Origin: Bacteroidaceae bacterium
GTDB taxonomy: Bacteria; Bacteroidota; Bacteroidia; Bacteroidales; Bacteroidaceae
Length of the DNA stretch: 64,000 nucleotides
NCBI GenBank assembly: GCA_017445925.1
Contig: JAFSRW010000051.1
Coordinates: 1-64,000 of the forward strand
Reading direction: 5' to 3'
Shown here: piece by piece, positions 25,833 to 34,415 of the stretch
Numbering within the stretch: the stretch's first letter is position 1
How the letters are laid out: each line of letters starts with the position of its first letter
Program-made: the position numbers and the translations under genes
Notes under the pieces: generated by a model
Database searches by the model: none
What the model was told of the DNA's origin: nothing
What the model saw: the letters and a program-made list of their open reading frames with translations, nothing else

Positions 25833-27656
25833 ATGACGATGAAGAAGGTTTTAATTTGGGTACTTTCAGTCTGTATGTCAGTACCAGCTATAGCACAGGA
25901 AAGATTTGAACTGGGTAAACCCGGCAACGATAACTACCGATACCTGGATGAGTATATCGCCCTAAAAGATTATATTGACTACTACAAGTATCCAAACTTT
26001 AAACTGGGTGCCGGTACAACCGTCAGCGACTATCTGAGTAAGTCGTTAGTCAGAAACATGATTAACAAGAACTTCACGGAAACCGTTGCCGGTAATGCCA
26101 TGAAAATGGGGAGTTGCGTGGACGCCAATGGCAACATGAATTTCACCACAGTAAAGAACTATGTGGACGTTGCCACCAACGCCGGACTCAACGTATATGG
26201 GCATACCTTAGCCTGGCACTCACAACAGGCAAAAGGCTGGCTGCTGAAACTCCTTGCCGACAAGCCAGACCCCAATGGCAGCGGTGTAACATGGACGGTG
26301 ATTGCCAGCAAGGACTTCCGTACCGATAAAAGCGTAGGTTGGCATTCTACAGAGTCGACTTTTGGCTATTCCCTCAAATTTGACGCAACCAACGGACTTA
26401 CCGTTCATACGACAAAAATATGTCCGAACTCATGGGATGTGCAGTTTCTGGCAATGGAAAATATTATCGCCGAAGTAGGCAAGACCTACAAAATGACGAT
26501 GACAGTACGCGGATCAAAGGCAGGTGTCCTTCATAGCAAGCTGGGCGACTGGGACAACGGGGATTACCCCAATATCCCCTTCACTACGGAATGGAAGGAA
26601 GTGTCGGTAGATTACAAGGCAGTAGTGTCGAGCAACTTCTTCATGCTTCAGTGCGGTGACTTCGTAGGCGACATCTACATTAAGAATATCAAGTTTGAGG
26701 GCTATACGGGTAAGACAATCCCGCTGACACAGCAAGAACGCCATGATACGCTGGTATATGCAATGGATAAGTGGATCAAGGGAATGATGGAGGTCTGTGG
26801 CGGTAAAGTGAAGGCGTGGGATCTGGTCAACGAAGCTATCTCGGGAGGCGGTGATGACGGCTCAGGCAACTACGTACTGCAAGGGAATAATCCTAACGGC
26901 AATCCCGATGCCACATGGGACGTAGGAGGTGAGAATTTCTTTTGGCAGGACTACATGGGCTCCCTTGAATATGTACGGCAGGCTTGCCGTCTGGCACGAA
27001 AATACGGACCTAAAGACGTGGCGCTCTTCATCAACGACTATAACCTGGAGTCTGACTGGGATCAGAACAAGAAACTGAAGTCGCTCATCAATTGGATTAA
27101 GAAGTGGGAGGCTGACGGCATTACCAAGATTGACGGCATAGGCACCCAGATGCACATCTCGTATTACGAGAACAGCAATACCCTGAACAGCAAGAAAAAC
27201 GCCATCAGCAATATGTTCCGACTTATGGCTGCCACAGGCAAATGGGTACGGGTAAGCGAGATGGACATGGGCTATTATGATGCCAGCGGCAAAAGCGTTA
27301 CTACGAATAAGATGACGGAGGCACAGCACAAGAACATGGCTGACTTCTACGAATGGATTATCCGGGAGTACTTCCGCCTGATCCCACCGGCTCAGCAGTG
27401 GGGCATCTGCCAGTGGTGCACGAACGATTCACCCTCGGGCAGCAGTTGGCGAGCCGACACGCCTGTTGGTATCTGGGACTTAGACAACTATCGGAAGCAC
27501 GTATATGCAGGATTTGTACGTGGGCTGAACGGTGATAATCCCATAGAAACAGCCATCGATGGTGTTTCTAATTCCAACACCATCGATGACTCAAAGGGAA
27601 TCTACGACCTTTCTGGGCGAAAGGTTAATTCAAGATTCAAGATTCAAGATCCTTAA
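25833..27656 (+). CDS. GH10 endo-xylanase with inserted carbohydrate-binding module, tail truncated
   Basis: 607 residues. Signal peptide ends near AIAQ. The GH10 barrel is split by a CBM4/9/22-like beta-sandwich at about 150-291 (from VTWTVIASKDF to DIYIKNIKFEGY). Acid/base E334 (WDLVNEA) and nucleophile E476 (RVSEMDMG) are present, so the enzyme should be active on xylan or related glucans. This layout is known from rumen Prevotella xylanases. The last part, GIYDLSGRKV, is the start of a C-terminal tail. It breaks off in residues translated from TTCAAGATTCAAG words and a stop; the lost remainder lies at 27674-27724. Start may also be the ATG at 25839. Confidence 0.9.
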   Translation: MTMKKVLIWVLSVCMSVPAIAQERFELGKPGNDNYRYLDEYIALKDYIDYYKYPNFKLGAGTTVSDYLSKSLVRNMINKNFTETVAGNAMKMGSCVDANGNMNFTTVKNYVDVATNAGLNVYGHTLAWHSQQAKGWLLKLLADKPDPNGSGVTWTVIASKDFRTDKSVGWHSTESTFGYSLKFDATNGLTVHTTKICPNSWDVQFLAMENIIAEVGKTYKMTMTVRGSKAGVLHSKLGDWDNGDYPNIPFTTEWKEVSVDYKAVVSSNFFMLQCGDFVGDIYIKNIKFEGYTGKTIPLTQQERHDTLVYAMDKWIKGMMEVCGGKVKAWDLVNEAISGGGDDGSGNYVLQGNNPNGNPDATWDVGGENFFWQDYMGSLEYVRQACRLARKYGPKDVALFINDYNLESDWDQNKKLKSLINWIKKWEADGITKIDGIGTQMHISYYENSNTLNSKKNAISNMFRLMAATGKWVRVSEMDMGYYDASGKSVTTNKMTEAQHKNMADFYEWIIREYFRLIPPAQQWGICQWCTNDSPSGSSWRADTPVGIWDLDNYRKHVYAGFVRGLNGDNPIETAIDGVSNSNTIDDSKGIYDLSGRKVNSRFKIQDP

Positions 27657-27724
27657 TTCAAAATTCAAAATTAAAGACGGGCCTCTACATTGTGAATGGC
27701 AAAAAGGTTGTGGTCCAACGATAA
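27657..27724 (+). pseudogene. Severed C-terminal tail of the GH10 xylanase
   Basis: Codons from 27674 read KTGLYIVNGKKVVVQR and then stop, the expected end of the tail begun by IYDLSGRKV. They are out of frame with the GH10 gene. The intervening 27627-27673 consists of AATTCAAGATTCAAG and AATTCAAAATTC words that occur in many intergenic regions here. Confidence 0.75.
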
Positions 27725-27961
27725 CCGTTATTTAACGATAACGTTAACGATAACGATAACTTTTTTTGTTTTCAAGATTCAGGTCTATAACCGATAACCA
27801 ATAACCGTTATTTAACGATAACGATAACGATAACGATAACTTTTTTTGTTTTTGTTTTCGGTTTTTTTCTATAACCAATAAACGTTATTCTATTAAGCTA
27901 CTAACCTATTAAGCTATTAACTTGAATCTTGAATCTTGAAACCAAGCTATTAAGCTACTGA
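27725..27961. repeat. Short-word repeats between convergent GH10 and GH5 genes
   Basis: Two direct copies of ATAACCGTTATTTAACGATAACG followed by ATAACTTTTTTTGTTT, then ATTAAGCTA words. The T-runs may serve as terminator tails. Confidence 0.75.
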
Positions 27962-29509
27962 TTATTTTGGAGCATTGTTGTAAACAGTCTCGAGGGTGTA
28001 GTTGGCATCATCGCTGGTGGCAGCCTTGATCATGGTTAGAACAATAGGCTGTGAATCATTGATGTAGGAACCGTCGTTATGGTTGAAATAGCCATGATGC
28101 TCGTTGCCTGCTCCCTGAGAGTTGTTGTCCCAGATGAGGAGTGGCAAACCATAGGTATATGCCGCACGGGATACATACTCGAGATAGTAATTGCGGAAGT
28201 AGTTAGAGCGATTTGTTTTATGCTTAACACAACCGTATTCACCTATATAAACAGGAATGTTCTTGGAGATAAATTTCTCCTGCAGTTTGCGGAAGGTCTC
28301 TACCACATGTTCCTCGTTGCTGCCCGGTTGGAACTTACCCGCAGCGGCTGTATGGCCCCATTCTGATTTTCCATCACTGTTCTCGGGTGTCAGGGTGAAA
28401 GTATTCGGGTCGTAGAAGTGCACGCTGACCATAAGGCGGTTAGCAGGATCCGTAGGCAATACGAAACTATCCTCAAAGGCAAATACCGGATTAGAAGCAT
28501 AGCACGGAACGCCAATCCAACGTGTCTCGTTGTAACCTCCAGTTGCACGGATGGTGTTTACCACCAGCTGGTTCCACTCGTTGAGTGTCCGATACTGCTT
28601 GCCTCCGTCTGTGCGGTTGTCTCCCCAGCCCCATTTGCCGTCCTGAATCTCGTTGAACGACTCGAAAAACAGGAAGTTACCCTTGTCCTTGAAAGCCTCG
28701 GCAATCTGTTTCCAGGTGGCCTCGATACGCTTTTTGATATTGGTGTTCTTTGTCTCGTTGTTAGCTGCCCCCTTGATATCGAGCCAGTATTCATCGTGGT
28801 GAAGGTTCAGAATGACATTGAGACCGGCTGCTTCAGCCCAATCCACATTCTGCCGGACTTCTGCCATGTAATAATCCTTGATAGTCCAGGTGTCAGGAGT
28901 CTGATAGTTACCCCAAGTGGTACAGATGCGCACGGTACTAGCTCCCGCATTCTTCAGATTCGTGTAAAGAGCCATGGTAGGCTTTGCACCGTCCCAATAA
29001 CCCTGACTAGGATGATTGTCGATTCCCGAACTGGTATCAAAGTGGTTACCGAGGTTCCACCCCCACCCCAGTTTCTTGGTGATGTAGGCAGCCTCCTGGC
29101 CGCTAGCAGGCTGATCATCTGCTGCCTTGGTGGTAAAATTCAGTGTGAACGCAGGTGCAGAGACTGTAGCATCCTTTGTTGAGACAATAGCTCCCTTTGC
29201 CACTTTCAGGGTGTAGCTTGTCCCTTCTGACAAAGCAAGGGGAATGTCGACAGAAACAGACGATGAAGTACTACTCTTGGCAGTTACTGCCACACCGTTA
29301 AGTGTGATGCCTGTGCCAGTCACCTTCACAGGATTGTTGTAACTCAGCGTGAGTACGGTTGTTGTCTTGGCATCCACCACGGCACCTTCTAAAATAGACT
29401 GGGAACGCAACTCAATTGTAATTGACGGCTTTTCGTCGTTTTCACTATTACAACTGAAAGAAAACAATACAAATACAATAAATAATATCCAATTAAAGAA
29501 TGATTTCAT
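27962..29509 (-). CDS. GH5 endo-glucanase/xyloglucanase-like lipoprotein
   Basis: 515 residues. Lipobox SFSC with cysteine 20. An N-terminal Ig-like domain (about 28-127, VSVDIPLALSEGTSYTLKV) precedes the GH5 barrel, which opens KLGWGWNLGNHFDT. Acid/base E287 (FESFNE) and nucleophile E424 (VYIGEYG) are present. The WGWNLGN start is characteristic of GH5 subfamilies 4 and 21 of Bacteroidales. Subfamily 4 would mean xyloglucan or mixed-linkage glucan, subfamily 21 xylan. The rest of the locus favours xyloglucan but does not decide it. It is last in the leftward cluster and has a 480-bp upstream region with structured elements. Confidence 0.86.
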   Translation of the reverse strand: MKSFFNWILFIVFVLFSFSCNSENDEKPSITIELRSQSILEGAVVDAKTTTVLTLSYNNPVKVTGTGITLNGVAVTAKSSTSSSVSVDIPLALSEGTSYTLKVAKGAIVSTKDATVSAPAFTLNFTTKAADDQPASGQEAAYITKKLGWGWNLGNHFDTSSGIDNHPSQGYWDGAKPTMALYTNLKNAGASTVRICTTWGNYQTPDTWTIKDYYMAEVRQNVDWAEAAGLNVILNLHHDEYWLDIKGAANNETKNTNIKKRIEATWKQIAEAFKDKGNFLFFESFNEIQDGKWGWGDNRTDGGKQYRTLNEWNQLVVNTIRATGGYNETRWIGVPCYASNPVFAFEDSFVLPTDPANRLMVSVHFYDPNTFTLTPENSDGKSEWGHTAAAGKFQPGSNEEHVVETFRKLQEKFISKNIPVYIGEYGCVKHKTNRSNYFRNYYLEYVSRAAYTYGLPLLIWDNNSQGAGNEHHGYFNHNDGSYINDSQPIVLTMIKAATSDDANYTLETVYNNAPK

Positions 29510-29604
29510 TACGCGTTGTTATTTATTTAAGTTTCGGAATTTTATTATGTGAATGAAGAAAACCGGGAAAACCCTTTTCTGTTGTTTATGAGTAATACTC
29601 ACAT

Positions 29605-29682
29605 GTTTTCAATCTGTCCATCAGCGAACGCAAGTGAACTTGCCTTCTCTGACGCCCATATTGAAAACAGCCTTGCGGCTTA
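29605..29682 (-). ncRNA. Candidate structured leader of the GH5 gene
   Basis: On the minus strand three nested stems form: GUUUUCAAU/AUUGAAAAC (29660-29668 with 29605-29613), CGUCAG/CUGAUG (29649-29654 with 29619-29624) and GCAAG-UUCA-CUUGC (29630-29643). Next to it AGCC-GCAA-GGCU forms a GNRA hairpin (about 29669-29682). It lies about 95 nt before the GH5 start. No known class recognised. Confidence 0.5.
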
Positions 29683-29770
29683 AACCACAGAAAAGAAAAA
29701 CATCAAAAACCAGACTTGTCAGAAAAAAATAATCAATAATATTGTAAAACAGAATGTTTTCTCGGTTTTT

Positions 29771-29895
29771 CTTTTTGTGTGGTTGAGGACCCATCGGGAC
29801 TGTGATGATGACATAGGTTTTTGTCTGGGAGTTTGCTCACATGAAAAAGGATATGTCATTAGCACAAAAGACGACAGTCACAACCACACAAAAAG
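29771..29895. repeat. 125-bp long inverted-repeat element
   Basis: Perfect 15-bp terminal inverted repeats CTTTTTGTGTGGTTG / CAACCACACAAAAAG, then GACTGT/ACAGTC (29798-29803, 29874-29879) and ATGACATA/TATGTCAT (29808-29815, 29852-29859). It could be a MITE-like insertion or a folded RNA in the GH3-GH5 gap. The rest of 29510-29988 has no gene. Confidence 0.6.
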
Positions 29896-29988
29896 GGTTT
29901 TTGAGGTTTTAGTTATTTCCGTGTGGGAAAAATAGTTATCGTTAGCGTTAACGTTAGCATTGAATTATTTATTTATAATTGAATCAGA

Positions 29989-32304
29989 CTATTCACATTG
30001 TACAACAACCCGCTGGTCAGCGATGAACAGACGGAATTCGCCTGGCTCCAGCACCCACTCGCCGTCAAGATTGACGAAGGACAGGTCGTTGGCGGGAAGT
30101 TGCAGGGTTACAGTACTGGTCTGACCTGGCTGCAACTCAACCTTCTCGAAGGCACGCAAACGGCAGTTATCAGGGGTGAGTGATGCTACGAGGTCGCTGC
30201 TGTAGAGCAGAACGCTCTCTTTAGTGGGGCGTTGACCTGTATTCGTTACATCGACTCTGACCGTTAGGACATCTCCCTCGCGGAAGGTTTCCTTATCTAC
30301 CTTCATATTGCTATAGGTTACTGTGGTGTAGTGCAAGCCGAATCCGAAGGGCCACTGAACGTCCATCACAGCATCGTAGTTGTAATTACCCTCCATCTGG
30401 CCCATATTTTCACAAGGCTTGTAATCGTAGGTTACAAGAGAACCGGTATATTTAGGATAGGTATATGGCATGCGACCGGTGAAGTCGGCATCGCCTGCTA
30501 AAAGACGTGCCAAAGCGGTTCCGCCATAGTTGCTGGGCAAGAAGGTGTGGACAACTGCCTGACAAAGCGGCTCAATATCACTAATGATGCGAGGACGACC
30601 CTCAGCAAGAACGAGCACGACGGGTTTGCCTGTCTGTGCCAGTATACGTACCATCTCCTTTTGATTGGCGCTTAAGTTGAGATCATTGATATTGCCGGGC
30701 GTCTCGCAGTAACTGTTTTCGCCTACACAGGCAATGACAACGTCTGCCCTGCGTGCGGCAGCTGCCAGCTGGCCCCAATCGTCGGCCTGAGCATCGAGAT
30801 TGAAGTCCTTGGCATCCCACTGTACGCCTTGCACGTACTGCACATTTGACTCTCCGAAGCGTTCCTTCAAGGCCTGCTGGAAGGTGGAATACTGACCCAT
30901 CTGAGGAGCTAACTCATTTGTACGTTCGCCCTGCCAGGTGTAGCTCCAGCCTCCGTTCATGCCACGGAGATTGTCGGCATTTGGACCACAGACGAGGATG
31001 CGAGTACCCTCATCCAGGGGCAGTACTGACTGCTCATTCTTCAGCAGCACCATGCACTCCTCTGTCATCTGCTCAGCCTCTTGGGCAAAACCTTCGCTGG
31101 CGAAGTCGGGGAATTCCTGTGCCAATGCCTGAACATCCTTATCCCATGTTTCCTTATCCAGAAGTCCCAAACGGACTTTCAGTCGGAGAATACGTCGAAC
31201 GGCATCGTCGATGCGGGCCTTGGACACACGGCCTTCATCAACCAGTTCACGTAACAAATCACAGAACTCCACCTCGTAGGGTACCATAGACATGTCGATA
31301 CCGGCATTGATTGCCATGCAGATGGCATCCTTCTTGGTTGCAGCCACATGGTCACGGAGACATATATTATTGATGTCGGCCCAGTCGGTGACAATCATAC
31401 CGTCCCACTGCAATTCTTCCTTCAACCAGGTGTTCAGGTATTTGGCGTTGGCATGGAAGGGTACACCATTGTTAACACTTGAGTTGACCATCAGCGACAA
31501 GGCACCTGCCTGGATAGCAGCACGGAAGGGTTGGAAGAACTTCTCGCGCATCTCGCGGTCGGTGACACTGCTGGGTGTGCGGTCCTTTCCGCTGACAGGC
31601 ACGCCATAGGCCATATAATGTTTGAGACAGGCAGCCACACGGTTAGCAGGAATGTGGTTAGGGTCGTCGCCCTGATAACCCAACACAGCCTGGCGAGCCA
31701 TCTCGCAGTTCAGATATACATCCTCGCCATAGCTTTCCCACATACGGCTCCAGAGGGGCTGGCGTCCCAGGTCCATCACAGGTGAATAAACCCAGGGAAT
31801 GAGGCAGGCGCGACTCTCGTAGGCTGCTATCTCGCTGACGCGACGAGGAATGTCGCGGTTGAAGGAGGCTGCCTGACCCACCTCCTGTGGGAATAGTGTA
31901 GCTCCCCAAGTGTAGGATGCACCATGAATCTGATCGACACCGTAGATTTGAGGTACACCGGCACATGTTTCCATGGATAGCTGGTTGAGGCGACGGATAA
32001 GAGCGCTCCACACCTCAGGTTTCTGTGCAACCCCCTTGGGGACATTCAGGATGCTACCCACGTGATACTTTTCAAATACGTTCTTTAACGCTTCTTCGTT
32101 CAGGCGGAAATCCTGACTTTGCATGTCGGTAATGACATCGATGGTCAGCTCGCACATCTGTCCTATCTTCTCATCCAGCGAGAGCTTCGATAAGGTCTGC
32201 TCGACTTGCTTTTCGACCTCATCGTTTTGGGGAATAGCGGGTTGACGTACTTGGCTGGTTGTACATGCTGTGGCCAATAGAGACATGATAATAATTTTTT
32301 TCAT
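29989..32304 (-). CDS. GH3 beta-glucosidase lipoprotein
   Basis: 771 residues. Lipobox LLATAC with cysteine 14. Three-domain GH3: barrel with KHYMAYG and nucleophile D307 in GMIVTDWAD, an alpha/beta sandwich (VLVLAEGRPRI), and a C-terminal FnIII-like domain (VRVDVTNTGQRPTKES). It should remove terminal beta-glucosyl (or xylosyl) residues after alpha-xylosidase action, most likely in the periplasm or anchored to a membrane. Two hairpins lie between it and the glycan-binding gene upstream, so its expression may be reduced relative to the SusCD genes. Confidence 0.88.
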   Translation of the reverse strand: MKKIIIMSLLATACTTSQVRQPAIPQNDEVEKQVEQTLSKLSLDEKIGQMCELTIDVITDMQSQDFRLNEEALKNVFEKYHVGSILNVPKGVAQKPEVWSALIRRLNQLSMETCAGVPQIYGVDQIHGASYTWGATLFPQEVGQAASFNRDIPRRVSEIAAYESRACLIPWVYSPVMDLGRQPLWSRMWESYGEDVYLNCEMARQAVLGYQGDDPNHIPANRVAACLKHYMAYGVPVSGKDRTPSSVTDREMREKFFQPFRAAIQAGALSLMVNSSVNNGVPFHANAKYLNTWLKEELQWDGMIVTDWADINNICLRDHVAATKKDAICMAINAGIDMSMVPYEVEFCDLLRELVDEGRVSKARIDDAVRRILRLKVRLGLLDKETWDKDVQALAQEFPDFASEGFAQEAEQMTEECMVLLKNEQSVLPLDEGTRILVCGPNADNLRGMNGGWSYTWQGERTNELAPQMGQYSTFQQALKERFGESNVQYVQGVQWDAKDFNLDAQADDWGQLAAAARRADVVIACVGENSYCETPGNINDLNLSANQKEMVRILAQTGKPVVLVLAEGRPRIISDIEPLCQAVVHTFLPSNYGGTALARLLAGDADFTGRMPYTYPKYTGSLVTYDYKPCENMGQMEGNYNYDAVMDVQWPFGFGLHYTTVTYSNMKVDKETFREGDVLTVRVDVTNTGQRPTKESVLLYSSDLVASLTPDNCRLRAFEKVELQPGQTSTVTLQLPANDLSFVNLDGEWVLEPGEFRLFIADQRVVVQCE

Positions 32305-32330
32305 TGTGTAGTTTTGTTTTTAGTTAAAAG

Positions 32331-32351
32331 GCGTTAGGCGAAACCTAACGC
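32331..32351 (-). terminator. Small hairpin before GH3
   Basis: Perfect 8-bp stem GCGTTAGG / CCTAACGC with 5-base loop. On the minus strand CTTTTAACT follows; a weak terminator or attenuator. Confidence 0.45.
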
Positions 32352-32360
32352 AATACTGAA

Positions 32361-32416
32361 AAGAAAAAAAAGACTCTCCCTTAACCCGCCCCCGTAAGGG
32401 AGGGGTTAGGGGAGAG
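32361..32416 (-). terminator. Rho-independent terminator after the glycan-binding gene
   Basis: On the minus strand CTCTCCCCTAACCC pairs with GGGTTAAGGGAGAG and is followed by TCTTTTTTTTCTTTTC, a classical stem plus T-run. Related CCCTCTCCCCT...GGGGAG sequence occurs inside the topoisomerase gene at about 63426-63461. Confidence 0.75.
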
Positions 32417-32431
32417 GACTTTTCTATTCAT

Positions 32432-34384
32432 CTATTTGAAATACATTCTCAGTGGCGTAAATCTGTCACCCGTGATGAGTAAATGTCTCTCATCAAGCGC
32501 ATCCAGGAAGTTCGTATCATCAGAGATGTTGATGGTAACTGTGAATGTTCCATTACCATTGTCCGTAATCCGTTCATTGCCTGGCTGAATGTCACCGACA
32601 TTCCAGCTAGGATCCCACCAGCCTGTAGTCACACGAACCTGTGGATCCGTTGCCTCAACATCCAGATAGAAAGTGGTACTCTTAATCTTGTCCCATGTAT
32701 CCTGCGGGAACTCGGCGAGACACTCACTGTTGCTGTCGTGACCCTCAAGAGCAAAACGATAGACACTACTCCAGCTAACTGCACCGCCAGTGCCGTCGCT
32801 CTTCCAGAAGACAACTTCCTTTTTACCTCCACCGCCGGAACCTTTTTCAATGAAATAGATTTCCAGTGGTGTGTATCCGGCACCCGTGAAGAGCAGATGC
32901 TGTTCGTCGAGAGAACCGACTATCGGATCATCGCCGAAGTTGATTTCAATGTAATAGGTACCGTCGCCATTGTCGATAATACGCTCTGCCATGTTCCAGG
33001 GAGCAATATCGTTGTCGGAACCCATCCACTGAACGCTCCACCATCCGGTGGTTACACGGATCTGATATGAGTCGCCGTCAGGACGATAGCGCATATAGAA
33101 GGTTCCGGTCTTAATCTTGTTCCAGACATCTTCAGGGAAGGTAGCTATACACTCGCTGTTGGGATCATTTCCTTCGAGACCGAAGCGATAAGTGCCACTC
33201 CAACTGATAGAACCGTGACCTTCGGGATCATCATTCGTCCAAACGGGAACTTTCACGTCCTCTTCGTCAGGCTCATCAACCCATACCTCCTCCTCGGAGT
33301 AGATTTCCAGAGGTGTGTAACCAGCACCCGTGAAGAGCAGATGCTGCTCGTCGAGAGAAGCGACTATCGGATCATCTCCGAAGTTGACCTCAATGTAGTA
33401 CGTACCGTCGCCATTGTCGATAATACGCTCGGCCATATTCCAAGGAGCGATATCGTTGTCGGAACCCATCCACTGAACGCTCCACCATCCGGTAGTTACA
33501 CGAATCTGATATGAGTCGCCATCAGGACGATAACGCATATAGAAGGTTCCAGACTTAATGACGTTCCAGATATCAGCTGGGAAGGTGGCAATACACTCAC
33601 TGTTGGGGTCGTTTCCTTCGAGACCGAAGCGATATGTGCCACTCCAGTTGATAGAACCGTTTCCTTCGGGATCATCATTCTTCCAGAAGGTGGTCTTCAC
33701 AGTTTCCCAGTGACCGCCATCGGCTGCAGGTTCATAAGCCAATTCCGGCATCAGAATTTTCTTCCCGTCATAAGTGTGAAGGGTTCCCACGAAAGTGCCC
33801 TTGAAAATATTCTTCTTAGGAACACGGAAAATGAGATTACTTGTACCTTTGCGGTAGAAATCCTTCTGGTCAATTATCTGTGGAACACCCTCTGCATCGA
33901 GTAACTCTACACTATTGATAAACTCAAGGTCGGTACCATAGACAGTAATCAGTTCACCGCCCGAAGCTTGTTCGCCAGCCTGTTTGGAGAATCCCGACAC
34001 TACAGTATTTCCAAGGGTTAATGAAACAGGCGACTTCACCTCGTCATTAGCAGAGCGGACAATAATCTGACCTCCCTCCTCGGGAATGCCTGCCGGAGTA
34101 TTGACCCTAATCATATCTTCGCTGACAATTTCGAAATCAGTCACCTTGGCACCACCAGGGAATTCTATTTCCTGAACTCCACCAAGTCCTGTACCGTTAA
34201 TAGTTACCGGTTGGTTGGTGACCACCTTCGTAGGGAAGAACGTCTTGATACCCAACTTATGACTATTAGGACCTAACGTATCTTCAGAACAGGCGGATAA
34301 AAGTAAAAAGGTAAAAAGGTAAAAGGGTAAAACCTTTACAAATCCTTTGGCCTTATATAATATACTTGTACTCATAATTATCAA
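32432..34384 (-). CDS. Surface glycan-binding lipoprotein with IPT/TIG domains and three repeated modules
   Basis: 650 residues. Lipobox LLSAC with cysteine 32. Two IPT/TIG-like Ig domains (about 40-210; VTINGTGLGGVQEIEF, GGELITVYGTDLEFI) precede three modules of roughly 120 residues. Each module has WSGTYRFGLEGND-type, RVTTGWW and LDEQHLLFTGAGYTPL motifs rich in aromatic residues. Modules 1 and 2 are nearly identical even in DNA; module 3 (RFALEGHDSNSECL, DERHLLITGD) has diverged. Placed directly after SusD it corresponds to a SusE/F- or SGBP-B-type protein that captures polysaccharide at the cell surface. Part of its signal peptide is encoded by TAAAAAGG-type repeats. The ATG at 34375 is an alternative start. 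Confidence 0.82.
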   Translation of the reverse strand: MIIMSTSILYKAKGFVKVLPFYLFTFLLLSACSEDTLGPNSHKLGIKTFFPTKVVTNQPVTINGTGLGGVQEIEFPGGAKVTDFEIVSEDMIRVNTPAGIPEEGGQIIVRSANDEVKSPVSLTLGNTVVSGFSKQAGEQASGGELITVYGTDLEFINSVELLDAEGVPQIIDQKDFYRKGTSNLIFRVPKKNIFKGTFVGTLHTYDGKKILMPELAYEPAADGGHWETVKTTFWKNDDPEGNGSINWSGTYRFGLEGNDPNSECIATFPADIWNVIKSGTFYMRYRPDGDSYQIRVTTGWWSVQWMGSDNDIAPWNMAERIIDNGDGTYYIEVNFGDDPIVASLDEQHLLFTGAGYTPLEIYSEEEVWVDEPDEEDVKVPVWTNDDPEGHGSISWSGTYRFGLEGNDPNSECIATFPEDVWNKIKTGTFYMRYRPDGDSYQIRVTTGWWSVQWMGSDNDIAPWNMAERIIDNGDGTYYIEINFGDDPIVGSLDEQHLLFTGAGYTPLEIYFIEKGSGGGGKKEVVFWKSDGTGGAVSWSSVYRFALEGHDSNSECLAEFPQDTWDKIKSTTFYLDVEATDPQVRVTTGWWDPSWNVGDIQPGNERITDNGNGTFTVTINISDDTNFLDALDERHLLITGDRFTPLRMYFK

Positions 34385-34415
34385 TTATCAATTATCAATT
34401 GTCAATTACCATTTA

